Under the pieces are notes generated by a model that saw only the letters and a list, made by a program, of their open reading frames with translations, did not search any database and had not been told where the DNA came from. 64,000 nucleotides of DNA, taken from assembly GCA_036971715.1 (NCBI GenBank), contig JAVHJL010000013.1, positions 310,001 through 374,000 of the forward strand, given 5' to 3'. Each line of letters opens with the position of its first letter. The stretch's first letter is position 1. Below, piece after piece: positions 22,101-35,603 of the stretch. Source of the DNA: Arthrobotrys musiformis (taxonomy: Eukaryota; Ascomycota; Orbiliomycetes; Orbiliales; Orbiliaceae). A program made the translations under genes and the position numbers.

Positions 22101-25100
22101 GCCACTCGAATCCCACAGGATCCTGTGGATATATACCGATACCTATATTCTATTCCCTTGCATCTACGTGCAAGCAGTTTGTTTCCACAACCAATATTCG
22201 CAGGCAGAAAGACTGTATACAGAGCTGTTATAATCAGGTTTATAGTTATATTTCTGGCAACCTGAACTTACTAACTATTTACGCACACCCATGGCCACAT
22301 GCAGATCCTAGGCGGAAGCTATATATGGGAATTTGTGTTTTCAGAAGGCTGATCCTTGAATCAATATCTCAGGTTGGTACCGGTTTTATCAATATTGGAA
22401 TTGAACAGAGGCATATGCATGAGCCCGAGCTAGGCTCGCCCATAAACGCTCTATGGAATATCAACCCATCAAGGGGGAAAAGTACACAACTAAAAAAATG
22501 CGCGTATGCCAGACCGGGGGTTCAGAATTCTAATATTCAGCTAGAAGCTATCGCGAGGGTCGGTCCCTTTGCCTAAAGCGATTGACCAATCGTGCATCCG
22601 GATATCTATCTGCATGCGTTTTGGCACCCGAGCCTCGGATAGTACGTCCTCCTGGTAGCCAGACGGCCTCGCCGGGATGCAAAACCGACTTTTCAGACCA
22701 CGCCACTACTGGTTAATAGCGAGAAAAGTAACATGGTTTTTGCCTGTAAAAGTTTTTGCGTCCGGGTCGTCAGGTCTTTCAAAGCATGCCTGCAGCATAT
22801 GTCCTCAGAGTATTCCGGCCAGGCGTCGATGATCAATGCATCGGATATTACCCAAGAGCGCCCATGACCAGGATTCCATGGGTCCAGGTTCTCCAGCACT
22901 ACAAATACGAGAAACCAGGTTCCCGATCCAGGTCGTTTGCCCTGACATGCATCAATGACCATATTCGCTCTTTTGTATCAGATTTATGTCTGGATACGAA
23001 GCACTATCTTTGGTGTAGTCAGTTAATATATATAGACACAGCACCTTCGCAGTCCACTGAAATAGGATATAACTCCTTCAAAGGAAGCCCTTGGAGTTTT
23101 CCCAAACCATACTTTCGATCATTCACCTCCTAGACCAATGTTGCCTTATTGGCAGTCTTGACGTCTCTAGGCATCCACTTCAATGGGTAGTCAACTGATT
23201 TCAAGTGATCGCCTGCCCCTCAAGAGCGGTTAAACCTTCACGGACACCCTTCAATACGAGACAATCTTCAATGGCCATGACCACAAATTTTCAAAAGACT
23301 TCCACCAGACGAAGCCGAAGCCTAGGAGCTTTCCGATCGGCTTGTGAGGCATAGTAAATACCGGTTTCCAAAAGTATTTATTGCTCCTTCACATTTACAC
23401 TATTACAGAGAGCTCCCTGTTGGCATGCACGCTTAACTTCTGGTCGGAGATGTCGCAACTTAACATTTCCCCCTTCCGTATTACGGAGGAAAACTCAACT
23501 TCCCATCAGGATCAACCAAGATGTTCCAATGTTTAAAATATGCAGAGAATTTCAAAAACTTAATTTACATGAGTAGTATCAAAGGAACGCGGACAGCTTC
23601 CGTATTTCTACTTGGGAGAAATCTAACATGCGAGCTCGAGCTCTAGGTCTCGTCGCTGGCATCTTATTTCAACGTTCGGAGAGAGAGGCCAGCAAGGAAA
23701 GAAAGAGAACCAGATACCGTGATATGCGCGAGCATACGTCTATTACCCAGTCAGCACTGGTCTCGCGGTCAGCACTCACTTACACATAGTAACATACACG
23801 CCTACCCCACAAACCGAAAAATGTCCACAACTGCACGGCCGGAGTCCCAAGAACCGAACTAGTCCAGAACAAATGGGACTGCATACACTTCATGCACTAC
23901 ATCCAACAAAGCACCTTGTAGGCGCCACGTACAGCACAGCACGTGCGTAGCAACTCCCGCAGACCTATCATGAGCTTTCAAGACCCTTCTGGTACAGGGC
24001 ACCACGTTGGCCTATACGTGCCAACGCCAACCCCGCAGTAGACCCTGCATGCGTGCGTGCGAGCCTCGACCGGCCTAGCCGCCTTGCAGACGTAACATCA
24101 GCGGCTTTTTTCGTAATCACGGTCGGTACATTAATAATAGTCAAACAAAAGCGCATGATTATTGCATAATACAATGGTGGATCTAGATCTACTGAGCATA
24201 AGACATGTGACTTCACAGTTAGAAATAACATAGTTCGAATCGAAGGCCTCACAACATGCACATGAATAACTAAATCAAACGTTATGTTCAATGCATGGCA
24301 GTTATTGAGCTGTGGAGCAGGAAACAGTTGCGAGAATCCGACGGTCTCCGAGCGCCGCTCAGTGTGGTTGTTTCACCATATATTTCGCCCTCAGTTGTCA
24401 AATAAGGTGGCCGGGATGTACAGAGGAGCCCCTAAATTGAAACACAGCCTCTATTTCGCAGAAATTATGCATGGGATAGCAGTAGACTCTTTGTGGGACA
24501 TTATGAGGCCATCAAAATGATAGAAGTCCCGACAATACACCAACATAGCGCAAAAGTTTGAACCCGAGGGCCCAGACAATACGTACACTCGGGACTCCTT
24601 TGCTCCGACCATAAAGTTTCACACTCGATTAAAAATTTTAAGATGGCCAATTCTATATATAATGAATGTAATCTAGTCTTCTAGCTTTGCACTAAAGTGG
24701 ACACTCGATGGGCGACATTAGGCCCTGCTAGATTCAGTATGATCGCGCTAACTTGTACTTTTCGGAGGACCTAAAGGAAACAAACAGCTTCACTGCTGTC
24801 GTGGGTGGCGTTCATTTGATATAATATAACCTTACCCGTTCCAAAATCATGCATGCCTCCTAACAGTTCAAAACAAGAAATTATTGACGAGCTATGTGCA
24901 TCTCTAAAGAGGCTATAGATAGCCAACAGAATACATGTATATAGGCAACTTGATATATGGAGATCACGGGGTGACAACCGCAGTGCTGTAGCACTAGCGG
25001 GTCTGGTCACATTCAACTAGTCCCGACTCGTAGCCCTCAATATATATGTGAAATTGTAACCCTGGGTCTATCAAAAACCTTGTAACTTTGCTATTCATGA

Positions 25101-28100
25101 ACATTGAGATGCAGAACCTTCGAAACTCAATCGTCAATTCACATGACCAATTAGCGCTAGTAGTGTTAGGCGCAGTACACATCATTTGCATCTAGCCGTT
25201 AGCCGGTATACCGGTGGATTATTGAATTCATGAAACGGCTGCGACGTGATCGCCATAAAGATTATCCAGGTTGTCAAGCAGCGAGCCCCGGGTAGACATG
25301 GATAGTTATATACACGGACCGGAAATGTGGAGCACCACTCACGGCCCGAAATAGCTAATAACTAATAGCCTCGGATGCTAACGACGGGAAGCAAGCAGGA
25401 AAAAAAAAAGAGCCAGAAAAAAAAAACCTTGTAATGCATCCGCTGCACCAAGTGATTTGCCACCACAGCGCAGGGTACCCAAGTATGCTGGCAAACGTGA
25501 TACTGTCTTAAACGAAACAGATACTACGACGATCCATACCAAATCGACGAGCTCACGAATGCAATAACCAATGCCCCCGGTTCTATATGTTCCATTACCA
25601 CGTCCTTCGTTCTTAATCTAGTAATATTCAGGTCGCAAGGATAGGCATTATCCGGACGGGATCAACCACTCTAACTATGGAACCATTAAGTGCGTCAATG
25701 CACGAGGCCGCGAGGGCAGATACGCTTTTTCACACAAATTAAATCCACTCAACTTTACGATGCTAGTACATATAATTACAAGTCCACAAGCTAGTATTAA
25801 CGACCAAAATATCGCTGAAGCTGAAATTAATCAACTACTACGGATATGGGTTGTTGACTAGGGAAAACACATCATCGTCCCACTATCACATCAAGGTTTC
25901 TATGCAGTGCAGGAACTCCAAACACAAAAACTGCTATGGTCTGAAGTTCGATCCGAATATTGACCCGCATTACATCTATCTGCCAATAGATACTGATGTG
26001 TATTGCCTACATGCACGGCGGCACAGCACACCAGGAGCTCCACTTTCATGAGAAACAATAGGTATTATTACTACCAATGATTATCATGCTCATTATTATG
26101 ATATCACACCGAACATAAAAGGTATCTACGAAAAGATAGTGCCTGTCTTGCTTAGCGACCGCATGACGTTTTCCCACCCAAAGAAAAACGCAGCGAGAAA
26201 AAAAAAACTCACCAATTGTGGGGCTGTCCGTGAACTATCACAAAGTATCATGTTATATCAGAAAATTCACTAGTCAAGTAGCTTTTTGTGGAAAACGCCC
26301 CCGCCGCTAAAAATCGTTAAAGCTTGTAAAAGTGGCGTTGAGGGAGCTGATACACCGAAGCCGGGCCATCCCGAGACCTTCAGGAAAAGAACTTCCCTTC
26401 CTTCGCAAAGGATGGCTGCCGAGCCTAATTGCAACGTAACCGGATCCACCAAATCGATCCACTTGCATCCTAAGTAAACGACGCGAACAACGCAGGATCC
26501 TGGGAAGTCGGGAGGAATTCTATGAATCGAAGGCAGGGAAGAGATCGAAGGGAGAGAGGGAGAAAAAAATTGCGGTTTCATTTAACGGAGACGGGACCTT
26601 GGAAACGGGGATTTAAAAGCCGGACCGACATACGCGCGGCATGTATATGCATGCTTCCAAAACCGAACCCGATGCATGACCTCAGTATGCCGAAAGAGTC
26701 GTAGACTCCGCTCCCCAAAGCAGTTAGGACGTCTACGAAAGTGCAGTAAGCATCTGGCAGATTTATGCGGAATTCTTGATGTAGGTATGAAGTACTCAAG
26801 TTCTTCGTACAACAACCTGTCGTTGATGCCCTAAAATTGATAGTGAAGTGGAGCCTTGTGTGTTTTTTTGGAATGCACGCGAATAGAATTCCAGCTGCAG
26901 CTGCAGCATCTCGGAAAGCAATCACGAAGGTGGTATGTATTTCAGGCAGTCACTGGTGTGAACTAATACCCCGCTCGAATCCTTGAAACTTGCTTTGATA
27001 TTCAGCTGAAAAAGTCAACCGAGCGGAAGCTAGACGCCAAGTTTGCAGGTTCAAAGGCGGCACAGTGGCAAAGTTCGTATGCGGGTGATAGAGACTGCAG
27101 ACGGGTGGATCCACGGAGTTGTTTCAAGGCCAAGGTCTCAAAGGATCATGTCGACGTCGATTATATATATAGAATATTTTTTGTAGATTCCATCGAATGG
27201 TACCCGCGTCTACCGGCGCACTTCGGTATACGATGGAAGTGATTGGGTCGGGAAAAATAACCATTGCCTTCCATCGGTGGGTTTATGACATGTCCATCCA
27301 TACCTGGGTGTTTCTAAAACTCAGCCTTTGAGGCATTATTATTTCTTTTACGAGACTAAATGATACCTTGTAAGAAACCTGCAGGTATCATCCTTTATTT
27401 GCCGTAGACTTTACATAGCATTGGTTCCAATTTCTTCAGCCTGTTGTCGAAATGCATGTATCTAGCTGAGGAGAGGAGAGAGTAATCGAGTGGTGGTGGT
27501 TCGGGAGGCGTCGGATAATGAAGCAGATTTAAATTTGAATGTGTTGAATTTCAACGCCGAAATCAGCCTGTGTAACAGCAGCACCGACAGAATTTAAGGT
27601 TTGTAGAACCCTTGCCTGTCAGGGTCCCAATTCCGGGTCTTCGAGTTTCTCAGTCTCCTGTTGAAGTCGTAAATGAACGTCATCTCCGACATTATCTTCG
27701 GACATAATGCTTCCTCAGGTATCTATTTGTTATATCAACGACTTTCTATAGCGCCATAAATGGAGAAGCTAACGGACATAGCATAACGTGCATGATCACA
27801 GTTTTGGTTCACACATTCGCGTTCGAACGTTCAACCAGGCGCAAACCGCGAGCTTTGGGCAGCTGTGGGAATCGAATCGAAAGGAAAAACGAAAAATCCA
27901 AGAGCGCTCAGAGATCGAGCCAATGAAATTAGATGTGCCAAGTTAGCCCACCAAGCTGATACTATTCCATTTCAAGGATTTGCAAGGTGGTCCATGCAAT
28001 AATGAAATGAGCTGTATACATCCTCGTCTGGTAAGGTTTCGAATCCTGGTGAGTTTTCCCACATTCTTCCCACGAATAATACTACCTTTTTACATAAATG

Positions 28101-28707
28101 GAATACGACGATATTATTTTGGGCTGACTCTAGTTGCTCTTTTGTGCCCAACTGCACTGCGGTGGAGGGGCCACAAGCAATACGCAGCAAAAAGTGACTG
28201 AGAATTGCTACTAGACTATTTGCTTGCTTAGTTGCTTGCATATAGTCGCAAATACTCCACTCATACATACACGTGCAAGATCAAGAATGGACCATGGAAC
28301 GGAAAAGCACATTGATGCGGAGTGCATAACGAACAATCACTTCTCAATGGCACCACTAGCCCGCGTCGACCAGCGCAGTTCCATTTCACTCAACAGGAGA
28401 CTTCGAAATGGAACGCGCAGTGGTCGATCTACACACTTCTCCATGAAACGAGCAGCGGGAGGGAAGGGCGAAACTTACATCGGTAGTGTTTCGCTTATCC
28501 ATTTTGACAGGTTCCCGGCTCTTAACCTGTCAGATGATGTTGCATATGGTACAAACGTGTTTTTTCTCCCTCTAAATCCACCCCAAAGATACATCTAAAT
28601 AACATTTGCTAACAGAAACACTACAAAGTGCTAAAGTTCGAGGAGGTTGGTTCATGGGAAAACGGCGGGTCCCGGGGCACCGGATGGTGGGTAAGGTGCA
28701 TGAATTC

Positions 28708-28748
28708 GTGATGTGATGTGCATATGTGATGTGATGGGTGTGATGAGC
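28708..28748. repeat. Short GTGATGTGATG repeat
   Basis: The 11-base unit GTGATGTGATG occurs twice around a GCATAT spacer, followed by GGGTGTGATGAG. It is a small imperfect microsatellite in the gene-poor region. Confidence 0.7.
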
Positions 28749-29442
28749 CCTGTCAACCAATAGTTTCTGCCACCGCTCAGGCCCCGCGTGGGGCGAACTG
28801 TGGACCCCACGTGTCAAGTCGTGCTGAGGCATGGGATTGTAGGTGGCCCTTCTTCGAGATTCCACAATGCATTGTCCTCTCTCGACATACCGAGGCACTG
28901 GTAACTGGTAACTGGCGGCCATTCTTTCTCTGATAGATTCCAAAACAGTGGACGGGCCTGGCTGGCTGATATGTACGGCCCATCGTTTGTTAAGAGTGGA
29001 AATCGCAAGACATTCTTGTGGGTGTGGATGTTCGTGCATCTTGAGATCGATTGTATGCAATGCAGTCTGCAAGGCTTCTGTCCGGTAGATCAGAGCAAGC
29101 AGCAGAAGAGAAAAAGGGGTGGCCAAATCGCTCGCTTCTCTGATCAGGCCCCGGTCCCCACATTACGCAGGACACACAAAGACAGACTTCCTGATTCTTA
29201 TCAGCCTCTAGTAAGTCCGCCCCACTATCAAGGTAAGCTTGCAAGCTTTACATTGTCAACCTTTCTCAATCGAGTTAGGACTCCAGAACGCGTCCGGCAT
29301 CGTCTCCCCGGCGGAAACTGGCTTTTCCAGAAATCAAAATCATACAGAGAAATCAGCTTGCCAGCACGGAGTACTCACCTCTGTGTTGCGCTTGCTCGAC
29401 ATGGCGCTAGTTAGCCATCCTGCGCTCGCTCTTCAGCGCGGG

Positions 29443-29477
29443 CGAAGAAGAAAAAACAAAAAAAAAAAAATAATTAA
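29443..29477. repeat. A-rich tract upstream of the GMC gene
   Basis: A purine/A run, including about twelve consecutive A, lies 200 bases before the GMC start codon. Such poly(dA) tracts often mark nucleosome-poor promoters. Confidence 0.6.
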
Positions 29478-29673
29478 AAAACGAGAAAAATTATACACAG
29501 CGGAGGACAAGGGCAACAGGACGAGGACTGAGAATGAAGTCTATTTAAGGTACGTACCCGTACGCATTCCCAAATTCTCGGAACGTCAGGTTTTTAGTCT
29601 TTCTTCTACCCTCCCCTCCCCTTTCTTGATATCTTGATATCATCCTTCCCAAGTACCTGGGTCGTCTTGCATA

Positions 29674-31720
29674 ATGTTTATCAGCAAATTAGTCGCGCCA
29701 ATTGTTACCCTGATCCTATGTCTAGGTGAAGGGAGCATTGTCGAAGCCGGCCTTTCGGCTTCGGCGTTCGCTGCTTATCAGTTCGACTACATTATCGTCG
29801 GCGGTGGTACCGCTGGTCTCGTTGTTGCAAACAGACTCAGTGCTAATCCTCATATCAAGGTCGGCGTCCTCGAAGCCGGAGCCAATGCCATTGATGAAGA
29901 GGTTATCTATATGCCAGGGAAGGTAGGATGGGCTGTGGGTGGTCAATATGACTGGAATTTCGAGACGGTCGAACAGACAGTCCTCAACAATCGAAAGTTG
30001 GGCTGGTCGAGAGGCAAGGCGCTGGGTGGCAGCAGTGCTATTAACTTCTTCGTTTGGATGAGAGGAAACAAGCCGGATTACGATGCTTGGGCTGCTCTTG
30101 GAAATTCCGGATGGGACTTCAATAGCATGGTGTAAGGACTTATCTATACCTTAGCCTTAAATATCGTCTAGGAGGCGTACTAACATTGATGCCCAATATC
30201 TACAGTCCATACTTCAAGAAGCCTGAGACCTTCCACGAACCAACTCCACTTGATGCCTCAACCTTCAAGCTAGACTATGTCACCGCAGACCATGGTGACT
30301 CAGGTCCAATCAATACTTGTTATTCTAACACATACGGTGGTTCTCATCAATACTGGCATGATACTCTTAACAGCCTTGGTGTACCGGCCCGTGATACCTT
30401 CAATGGATCCAACTGGGGTGTCTGGACCGGTTTGACATCCGTAAACCCAGGAAACCCAGGAAACCGTACCCGAAGTTATTCTGCCTCGCAATATTGGGCC
30501 CCATATGCCAACAGACCCAATTTCCACGTTCTCACAGGTGCCATGGTGCGCAAGGTTGTTATCCAGAGCGTTGGAGGCCATCAAACCGCTACTGGAGTCG
30601 TCTTCACACACGGCGGGGTTGATTATACAGTCAATGCTGCATCCGAGGTTATTCTCTCCGCTGGTACCGTCCAATCTCCTCAGATTTTGGAACTTTCCGG
30701 TGTTGGAAATCCAACTGTTCTCAATGCTTCCAATATCCCACTCAAGGTCAACAGCCCCAAGGTCGGAGAAAACTTGCAGGATCGTATCAGTACGTCGAAT
30801 CTTTTATTTGCTGTACAATTGAAACAAACACAAACTGACAAGTAATAGTGACTGTTATGCTTTATGAAATCGACCCATCGGTCGAAAATCAGGACGTATT
30901 GCAATCGGATGACGAAGACGTTATCGAAGAGATCAGAGACCAATACTTCCACAATCAAACAGGCCCTCTTACCGTCCTCCCAACCGACTTTGCCTATGTC
31001 CCACTCCACTACTTCATGAACTCGTCATATGTCACATACCTCCGCGGCCTTGTCACGGGAACTGATGACAGAACCAACAATATCAAATCCAAACTTGAGT
31101 GGGCTCCCAACCACGGCAGCATGGAATTCGTCTTTGACCCCAACCAATTGTTCCCCATGGTCACCCCTGAACCCGGCAAGAAGTACGGCACTGTCTTCCA
31201 GATGTTGCAATACCCATTCTCAACCGGTAGCATCCACATCCCACCTGCTGTCGGTGGTGTTTCCCCAACCTCTGATATTCACCCAATCATCGACCCCAAG
31301 TACTACGAAGGCGACGGTGTCGTCGACATGCTCACCATGGCCGAGGGACAAAAGTTCGCGGATAGCCTTGCTCGCACCAGCCCACTTAGCAGCATTATTG
31401 TCAAGCGACTCGTTCCACCAGAACCAGCTCCAGGAACTGAAACCGACTGGCTTCAATACGTTAAGGATACCACCGTCTCCGACTGGCATCCAATTGGTAC
31501 TTGCGCCATGGGCGGTACCGGTGGTATCTCCAAGGGCGTTGTAGACGAGAAACTCAAGGTCTACGGTGTCAAGGGTCTCAGAGTCGTCGATGCCAGCATC
31601 ATTCCAATCCAAATCAGCTCCCATCTCCAAGGAACCGTCTACGCCATCGCCGAGAAAGGTGCCCACATGATCTTGCAGGACTTCGAGTGCAAGAGGCGAC
31701 GCAGACGCGGACGCAAGTAA
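29674..31720 (+). CDS. Secreted GMC oxidoreductase (AA3-type)
   Basis: Three exons keep phase: 29674-30131, 30206-30789 and 30849-31720, giving 637 residues. A signal peptide (FISKLVAPIVTLILCLGEG) precedes the FAD-binding fold with DYIIVGGGTAGLVVANRL. The GMC signature region is WSRGKALGGSSAINFFVWMRG, split here as WSRGKALGGSSAIN and FFVWMRG. The first splice restores the family motif SMVPYFKKPE. The C-terminal catalytic part has SDWHPIGTCAMGG with the conserved His, then DASIIPIQISSHLQG, where the second catalytic position appears to be His. Family members oxidise alcohols or sugars with O2 and make H2O2 outside the cell. Aryl-alcohol or glucose oxidase-like activity is possible, but the substrate cannot be read from sequence. 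The C-terminus ends in an unusual basic run, CKRRRRRGRK. A TATTTAAG element lies about 130 bases upstream. Confidence 0.9.
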
Positions 31721-31793
31721 GTGCTCACTTTCGACGTGATTGATTAACCGCAAAAACAACAAAAAAAAAAACACTCGTCGTCAGATGTATTAT

Positions 31794-31799
31794 AATAAA
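31794..31799 (+). terminator. AATAAA polyadenylation signal-like element
   Basis: AATAAA lies about 75 bases after the GMC stop codon, within an A-rich 3' flank. The position is appropriate. Confidence 0.45.
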
Positions 31800-32913
31800 A
31801 CCGCATGTTTGAATTCTTGTGCTCGCTGGTTTTTGTATTAGTGCGCCTGAGTTCGAAACTGATAACACGTCGATACAGATGTCGACATCACTAGATCCTC
31901 TGGTCCCCCCACCCAGGCCCCCAGGATTTAACCAACCCCCTTTAGTTAATGTGTTTAGTTTAATGTAATTGGAACGTTTCCCTTTCTTATGATGATGATC
32001 TCTATCTGGCTACCACACTCCTCCTCATCTCCCTCGCACAACCTAACCCGGAACGGAACGGACTGGACCGGATCCCGGACCCCTCCCCCTATGAATGAAT
32101 TAACCCCCATTATGATAGTACCTCTCTGGCCCTGACGATCACGGCGAAGCAAACAGAACAGCCCGGTCGGTTGGTTCGGTTCGGTCGGTCGGTCGGAACG
32201 ACGTCTTCCAAAGGCCCTCAAGGTCTCATGAACATTTCGTGTTGTTTCCTTTGACTACCAATTTCCTTACTCCCCTCTGTCTGTCATTTAGCGTGTTTTT
32301 TTGTATGGAATATTTATTTATGATTATGAACACACATGCACGGCTTATCTCGTAAACCAAATGCTACTGTGTCTGTGCACGGTCGTATCAGATTTATTCG
32401 TAGAATTTATAAACGGAAGTATACATTGTTGAAAAATATAAAACGCCGGTGAAATTAAAAAGAACAACGCCGATTGTGGAACGAGAAGAGGTAACAGCAA
32501 AGGGGACCAACAACGTGAAGCAATTTGTAACGGAACGACACCAAGGCAGCCGAAAATAGATCTAAGACAAACAAAAAGCAACGGAGAGAAAGCGGGGAGA
32601 ACAAATAAGATGAACGAGGAGAGGAAAGGTGGATTAGAGGATTGTATTCTGATTCAGTTTGTGTATTCCTTCAAAGGGGAGAGAGCGAGAGTCTACTAGC
32701 AAGCAGCATCTATCCAGTCTCAAAGGTCTGTGTAAGTACGTATGTGTAAGTTTCAAGGAAATGACAATGAAAATTACCAAATTCCGACGCATATGGCCTG
32801 GGGTGAAGAATAAAGTTCGGACAAAAGAGAGGGTGCAGAGTTAGAGAAGGAATGCAAAAGGATAAAGCCCGTCAAACGCGACGAAAAAACGCGACTCAAC
32901 AGTTATACCACAG
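31800..32913. other. Convergent intergenic region
   Basis: The 3' ends of the GMC gene and the GST-fold gene face each other across about 1.1 kb. No coding frame is convincing. It contains a GGTC/GGTT microsatellite at 32165-32196. Confidence 0.5.
32165..32196. repeat. GGTC/GGTT microsatellite
   Basis: An imperfect tetranucleotide run (GGTCGGTTGGTTCGG followed by GGTC copies) of about 32 bases. Nothing suggests a function. Confidence 0.75.
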
Positions 32914-33828
32914 TTACAAAACTTCTAAAACAGGAGCAGGGGCGTCTTTCGCCTCGGCTTCTTTGACTTCCTTAAGTAGGGTTTCAAATTCTGGAAAGAA
33001 ACCTTCGGCGGCACGTTTCATGTACCCACGAAGGATCTTGCTACTTAAGATAATATTCTTGCAGAAGGGGTTGGAATCGGTTCCGCAAAGGTTGATGAGC
33101 ATGGCAGATAAGACAGCGTCGATATCAGCCGGAGTAGCCGTCTTGTGGAACCATTCGGTAGTAGTACCGGACGGGGTGAGGCGGACCTCAAGGGATTCAA
33201 GAGCCTCACGGAGAATAATATCGGTCTCAGCATCACTGTGGCGGCCGACTCCCTGTGCGACGAGACTATTGGTCAGGGACCTGCGGAACCACCAGTGAAG
33301 TGGGATTCGAAGGAAGAATGGGAGATCTCCGAAGACCTAGTGAAGAACCCAAAATTAATATCGTGTCCCTCTTAACCGCCAGTTTATAAGGAATTAGTCG
33401 GGTATAGTTACCTCCTGAGCAATGACAGCTTCATTCTCCTTGTCGAACCAGCGGCTCCTGACGATGGCTGGGTAGATCGCTTCCTCCCAGTAACCACGAT
33501 AGGCAACACCCTCGACAATCTGGAGTTGGGTAAGACCAGCCGATTTATCCAAATCGGCGATACCCTTTTCCTTGATGTAACGAACGATGAATTGCGAGTC
33601 AGGGACGATGACGCCATCGATATCGACGTAGGGAAGCTTCTTCTTGGGAGCCTTAAATGGGAGGGTGTCCTTTTGAGTATACTTGACATTGGCGAATCGG
33701 AGATAACACTCGACCTTTTGACAAAAGCCGGAAGCGGTAGGAACCCCAGGTCGTTTTTCGAAGGCAAAGAGGGTGATGGGTTCGCCCTTGCTGTGGTTGG
33801 TGTCAGCTGGTTTTGCGGCGGTAGACAT
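32914..33828 (-). CDS. GST-fold protein of the FAXC/metaxin-like group
   Basis: Two exons keep phase: 33828-33412 and 33336-32914, giving 279 residues. I chose the ATG at 33828 (AAAAATGTC context) over an upstream in-frame ATG at 33897, which would add a basic, unlikely leader. The thioredoxin-like N-terminal half has ITLFAFEKRPGVPTASGFC, then LPYVDIDG and VPDSQFIVRYI, matching the GST_N_4 pattern of failed-axon-connection/metaxin relatives. The all-helical half has a GST_C_6-like core (DAVLSAMLINLCGTDSNPF). In this group Cys replaces the classical GST Tyr/Ser, and roles range from mitochondrial import to stress response. There is no signal peptide. The C-terminus is Ala/Glu-rich. It could equally be a fungal glutathione transferase of unknown substrate. 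Confidence 0.8.
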
Positions 33829-35603
33829 TTTTAGCTTCTTCTCGGGGTGGGTCTGGGTTCTTGGTAGTCTTGAGTCTGGGTTCGTTCTGGACCTCAACGA
33901 AAGGATTTGTGTTGGACTATGTTGGAATCTCTGAAAGAAGTAGCGTAAGCGAGGATTGGCAGACGAATTCGGAAATAAGAGCTGGCGAACTCAAAAAGTC
34001 CGATGATGGCAATGGCAGCAGCGAAGTCTATTGAGATGGTATGAGTGAAAGGTGCACTCGGTGATGGCTATGATGATGGTGGTAGTGATGAGAGGTAGAA
34101 GAAGGTGGATGAGAAACCAGATGAAAATTGGGAGACGGGCAAGATTTTATATAGCAAAGTTACAACATTCGAACTCTTCTTCCAACACCTGTGCCTCAGC
34201 GTACAGCATTGCAGCAGAGCATCTAGATCTCGATGGATCGCGATCGATGACCAACAGAACAAATCTCTCCAAGGGCAGATGAAACCCCAAACACCAATTC
34301 GGAATTCGGGACTTTCGCCTTGCTATTATCCCGTGCGGATTAATTTTTGGGAGCTTTGGAGTTTTTGTTATGCGCTTGCCGCGTCATTTTCTGAATGCAG
34401 TAGTGCAGGATTACATAACCGGGATAAAAGAAACTTCATCTTGGGCTCGCACAGAAAGCACAAACTGATAGAATTGCTCTCTGTATTTCGGTCATAAAGT
34501 TTCTAGTAACAGCTGTGCTAGTTCGTTCGATACTAGTCCCCTAAAATGCCTTGCTTGTAAGTTACACGTAATATATGACAAAGCTGCAAAGTCCATCGCA
34601 CCGATCGATCTTGATTCCGCGGTGGCTGACATGCTTGCATACGCAGTGCATGAACAAAACTCGAATCGAATCAAAAAAAACCGAGGAAAAGAGCCAATCC
34701 ACGGACACTGATAACGTTACGCAGGACCCAAACCACCTGCACTTAAGAGACACCCACGAACGAGGGGGAAAGCCTGGATATTAAGCTTAAATCGTCGGAC
34801 TTTCATACCCTCCCACCTACTGGCTTTTGGACCGCCGGCTGGATGTTTCGCCGACTACTGATCAGAGTGAGCCTCGCTGAATGCGTACACCTTAAGCGCC
34901 TCGCAAATTGTTATATATCCAGGAACGTCGGATATCTTCCTTCACGTGGCTCCCTCTGACGAAAAATCTATCTGAAATGGCCGAAATCGTTCAGGGCACT
35001 TTAGGAATTAATTCTGCGCTCTCTTTTGATCCTGCAGGTAGATTATCGTTTCCAGAGAACTATCGTGACGAGTCCCTTCGGTGGCAGGCCGTGCAGTGCA
35101 AGTCGACAACACACTTTACAACCCCCCAACACGATGTTGCAGGAAGTAACGCAGGGAAGTGTGTTGCTCAAAGGGTTATGTTACACAGGTATCCTATTTT
35201 CGAATCCGCCTTCTAAATCGGGGGGTTTCCAAGCCAGTGCAGGGACCGGTAGCCTGAGGAATGTAAGGAGGATTTCGCAATAAACATGATGGCATGGTCT
35301 CATTAGTTGGTTGACGCAAAATGGCTTGCCGAGGTAAGAAGATTTGCGTAAGAAGAGTTGCCTTTCAAAAGCTCTACAGATGACACGTAGTTGGAACGAC
35401 ACGAATTCGAATGCTAAGGATATATAGTATCGCTGTTCAATCGCTTGCAATATCAAAAAGACAATTTCATGAGCATATGAGGTGCATGAGAACTCGAATA
35501 AATGACGAAGGGAAAACGGAAAACTCCAATGTTATCGCCTCCAACTGACTTTTACAAATCCACGATCAGTGGCTTGAACCAATACGAGTACCCCGAAATC
35601 GTT
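33829..35603. other. Intergenic region, no supported gene
   Basis: This holds the promoter of the GST-fold gene. On the minus strand there is a TATATAAAA element at about 34142-34153, some 320 bases upstream of the start, with AC/TC-rich sequence between. No other coding frame is convincing. Confidence 0.45.

Larger units (their letters stand above)
19153..29673. other. 10.5 kb gene-poor region
   Basis: Open frames here are all short, unlike any protein I recognise, and lack convincing splice signals. The sequence is rich in TATA/ATAT tracts and small palindromes, such as a 12-base SacI-type palindrome near 23635 and (CAGCTG)-like units near 26890. No terminal inverted repeats, reverse transcriptase or transposase motifs were found by eye. 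It could be old decayed mobile DNA, a regulatory interval, or hold small non-coding genes. Confidence 0.55.

Noticed and set aside
28021..28060. tRNA-like GGTTTCGAATCC box
   Set aside because: It has one base too many for a B box, no matching A box at the right distance, and no acceptor stem.
28572..29126. 184-codon minus-strand frame upstream of the GMC gene
   Set aside because: Low-complexity His/Pro/Thr composition partly made by the GTGATG repeat. No recognised motif, and overlapping frames are equally open.
31220..31774. Minus-strand 184-codon frame within the GMC gene
   Set aside because: It is the antisense of conserved GMC sequence, a codon-bias artefact.
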